From Circinella minor (lineage: Eukaryota; Mucoromycota; Mucoromycetes; Mucorales; Lichtheimiaceae), in NCBI GenBank assembly GCA_016758965.1, contig JAEPRB010000039.1, positions 124,001-188,000 on the forward strand: DNA of 64,000 nucleotides, read 5' to 3'. How positions within the stretch are numbered: position 1 is the first letter of the stretch; each line of letters begins with the position of its first letter. A program made the position numbers and the translations under genes. The notes beneath the pieces were generated by a model that saw only the letters and a program-made list of their open reading frames with translations, was not told where the DNA came from and did no database searches. This document shows, piece by piece, positions 62,991-64,000 of this stretch.

Positions 62991-63707
62991 TTATGTTGCG
63001 TTGGCAACGTCATATCGTAAAGGACTTGGTTTCATAGCAACAAATTGATCTGTTCGACGAGGTAAATGATATCTTGGTCGTAAAGGACAAACAATCTTGT
63101 TGGCACGCATCATATTCAATTCGGCTGCAATCATTCGTAGATGAGCTCCATTAGCACGTACTTCACGGCCTGGACGAGGAACTGTTTCCAAAGAAGGTAC
63201 TTGTTTCTCTTGAGCTCGATCCCACTCTTTTTGCATTTCATCCCAATTATGTTCTTCTGAGAAAACACTATTGCTTAATACCATGGTCGAACATAAACTA
63301 CTTCTAGATGATTCGCTGTTGTTGCTGGTGGTGTTATCTTCATTCGTTTCAGATGATGAAGATAGTAACATGTCCGATAATGAAGCCGCCAAGCCGATTT
63401 CTTCGCCGAAACTTCCACTATTACTGGATGATGAAGAACTCAAACTGCTACTCAACGAAGGACATTCATCGTCTTTATTCGTTGATGTAGTTGTTGAAAT
63501 GATAGCAATAGGGGATGTATACACATTAGGTCTGGCTGGTGATATCAAAGTAGGTACGTTGGTGGTAGTGGTCGTTGACAGTGATGAATCGATTGTTTTT
63601 GTGGCTTTTTCATCATACGTCGAAGTAAAAGTAGTAGGAATCTTTCGACCAACAACAAAATCATAAATCAAAGAGAACATCGAAGGTGATAATGATTCTT
63701 TTTTCAT
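62991..63707 (-). CDS. Unknown Ser-rich protein with conserved-looking C-terminus
   Basis: A single exon of 238 residues. The first 20 residues (MKKESLSPSMFSLIYDFVVG) are mildly hydrophobic. The middle is a Ser/Thr-rich low-complexity stretch with an acidic patch. The last 90 residues are ordered in look: HNWDEMQKEWDRAQEKQVP, VPRPGREVRANGAHLRMIAA, ELNMMRANKIVCPLRPRYHL, then PRRTDQFV and LRYDVANAT at the end. I do not recognise the family. The strong contrast of composition suggests a short conserved functional module at the C-terminus and a regulatory, perhaps phosphorylated, N-terminal part (inference). No intron is needed. Confidence 0.65.
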   Translation of the reverse strand: MKKESLSPSMFSLIYDFVVGRKIPTTFTSTYDEKATKTIDSSLSTTTTTNVPTLISPARPNVYTSPIAIISTTTSTNKDDECPSLSSSLSSSSSSNSGSFGEEIGLAASLSDMLLSSSSETNEDNTTSNNSESSRSSLCSTMVLSNSVFSEEHNWDEMQKEWDRAQEKQVPSLETVPRPGREVRANGAHLRMIAAELNMMRANKIVCPLRPRYHLPRRTDQFVAMKPSPLRYDVANAT

Positions 63708-64000
63708 TGTAATTGTATTTGAAGAAGTAATAAAAGGCTATTTATATATAAGGAGAAATAGACAGGAAGGAGAAGGGGGGGATAAAAAAAATATGTTGAC
63801 CAATAGGATTTGATATGTGAAAAGAAAGTTACGATCAAAAGATAGAAAATTACAATGAAAAGAAAAAAGGATTCGTTAATAACAAATAAAAACTATAATA
63901 TTGTGATACCACGTTTTTGATACGAAAAAACAATAAGATTTGGTTACATACCAATTTATTATTATCATTATTCGTGTTTGTTGTCGTAGTAAATAGAGTA
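63708..64000. promoter_or_regulatory. Upstream region of the 238-aa gene
   Basis: AT-rich 5' flank; a TATA-like sequence (minus strand, TATATATAAATAGCC) lies near 63736-63751, about 30-45 bp before the ATG. Nothing else supported to the window end. Confidence 0.45.

Overview
The window looks like nuclear DNA of an early-diverging fungus, most likely Mucoromycota/Mucorales (inference). It is very AT-rich, with long A/T tracts and many microsatellites. The genes carry short introns, mostly 66-184 nt, with GT-AG ends. Proteins are rich in Ser, Gln and Asn runs. The gene set is ordinary fungal housekeeping: Sly1, Med8, Rtp1/TANGO6, mitoferrin, Trm8, UCH-type deubiquitinases and ODC antizyme. I saw no tRNA, rRNA, CRISPR array or prokaryotic operon. 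Exon coordinates were assembled by hand from splice consensus, frame continuity and family similarity; no transcript data were used.

Layout: 1-5326 is a 5'-truncated (by the window edge) LINE retrotransposon with ORF1, ORF2 and an A-tail, broken by one insertion and two stop codons. 5327-10748 holds decayed repeats: a frameshifted zinc-finger-like gene and a Ty3/gypsy RNase H/connection fragment on the minus strand. 10749-12123 (-) is an unknown two-exon gene. 13420-16464 (-) is SLY1 with 11 exons. 18221-19069 (-) is MED8. 19070-24586 is a gene desert. 24587-28593 (+) is RTP1/TANGO6 with 11 exons, convergent with the mitochondrial ribosomal protein bS6m at 28905-29408 (-). 31012-32076 (+) is mitoferrin and 32745-33562 (+) a DUF1746 membrane protein. 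34726-38323 (-) is a 1172-residue PPR protein. 38324-42038 is a long intergenic region dense in TCTGAT/GATA-like motifs, hairpins and C-tracts. 42039-43301 (+) is TRM8.

43432-50706 is the most unusual stretch. It holds three tandem paralogues of a ubiquitin C-terminal hydrolase (UCH-L3/Yuh1 type), all minus strand, all with an intact catalytic triad. They share a 12-nt micro-exon, and one copy has two consecutive 12-nt micro-exons. A small secreted 4-Cys protein gene (+) and a small SANT/Myb-like gene (-) lie between the copies. 51434-52735 (+) is an R3H-SUZ protein with a possible spliced, overlapping uORF. 54204-55050 (-) is an ornithine decarboxylase antizyme-family gene. Its conserved frame starts at an ATG, and a 66-codon AUG-less open frame, offset as a +1 shift would need, lies just upstream. 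55368-60824 is a second desert, 60825-61660 a multiply broken gene with an intron, and 62991-63707 (-) an unknown Ser-rich protein.

The genes do not form a pathway. Several concern mitochondria (bS6m, mitoferrin, probably the PPR protein) or ubiquitin/polyamine turnover (UCH cluster, antizyme), but nothing in the sequence shows co-regulation. The accessory interest lies in the UCH cluster, the antizyme frame arrangement and the motif-dense 38.4-41.4 kb intergenic region.
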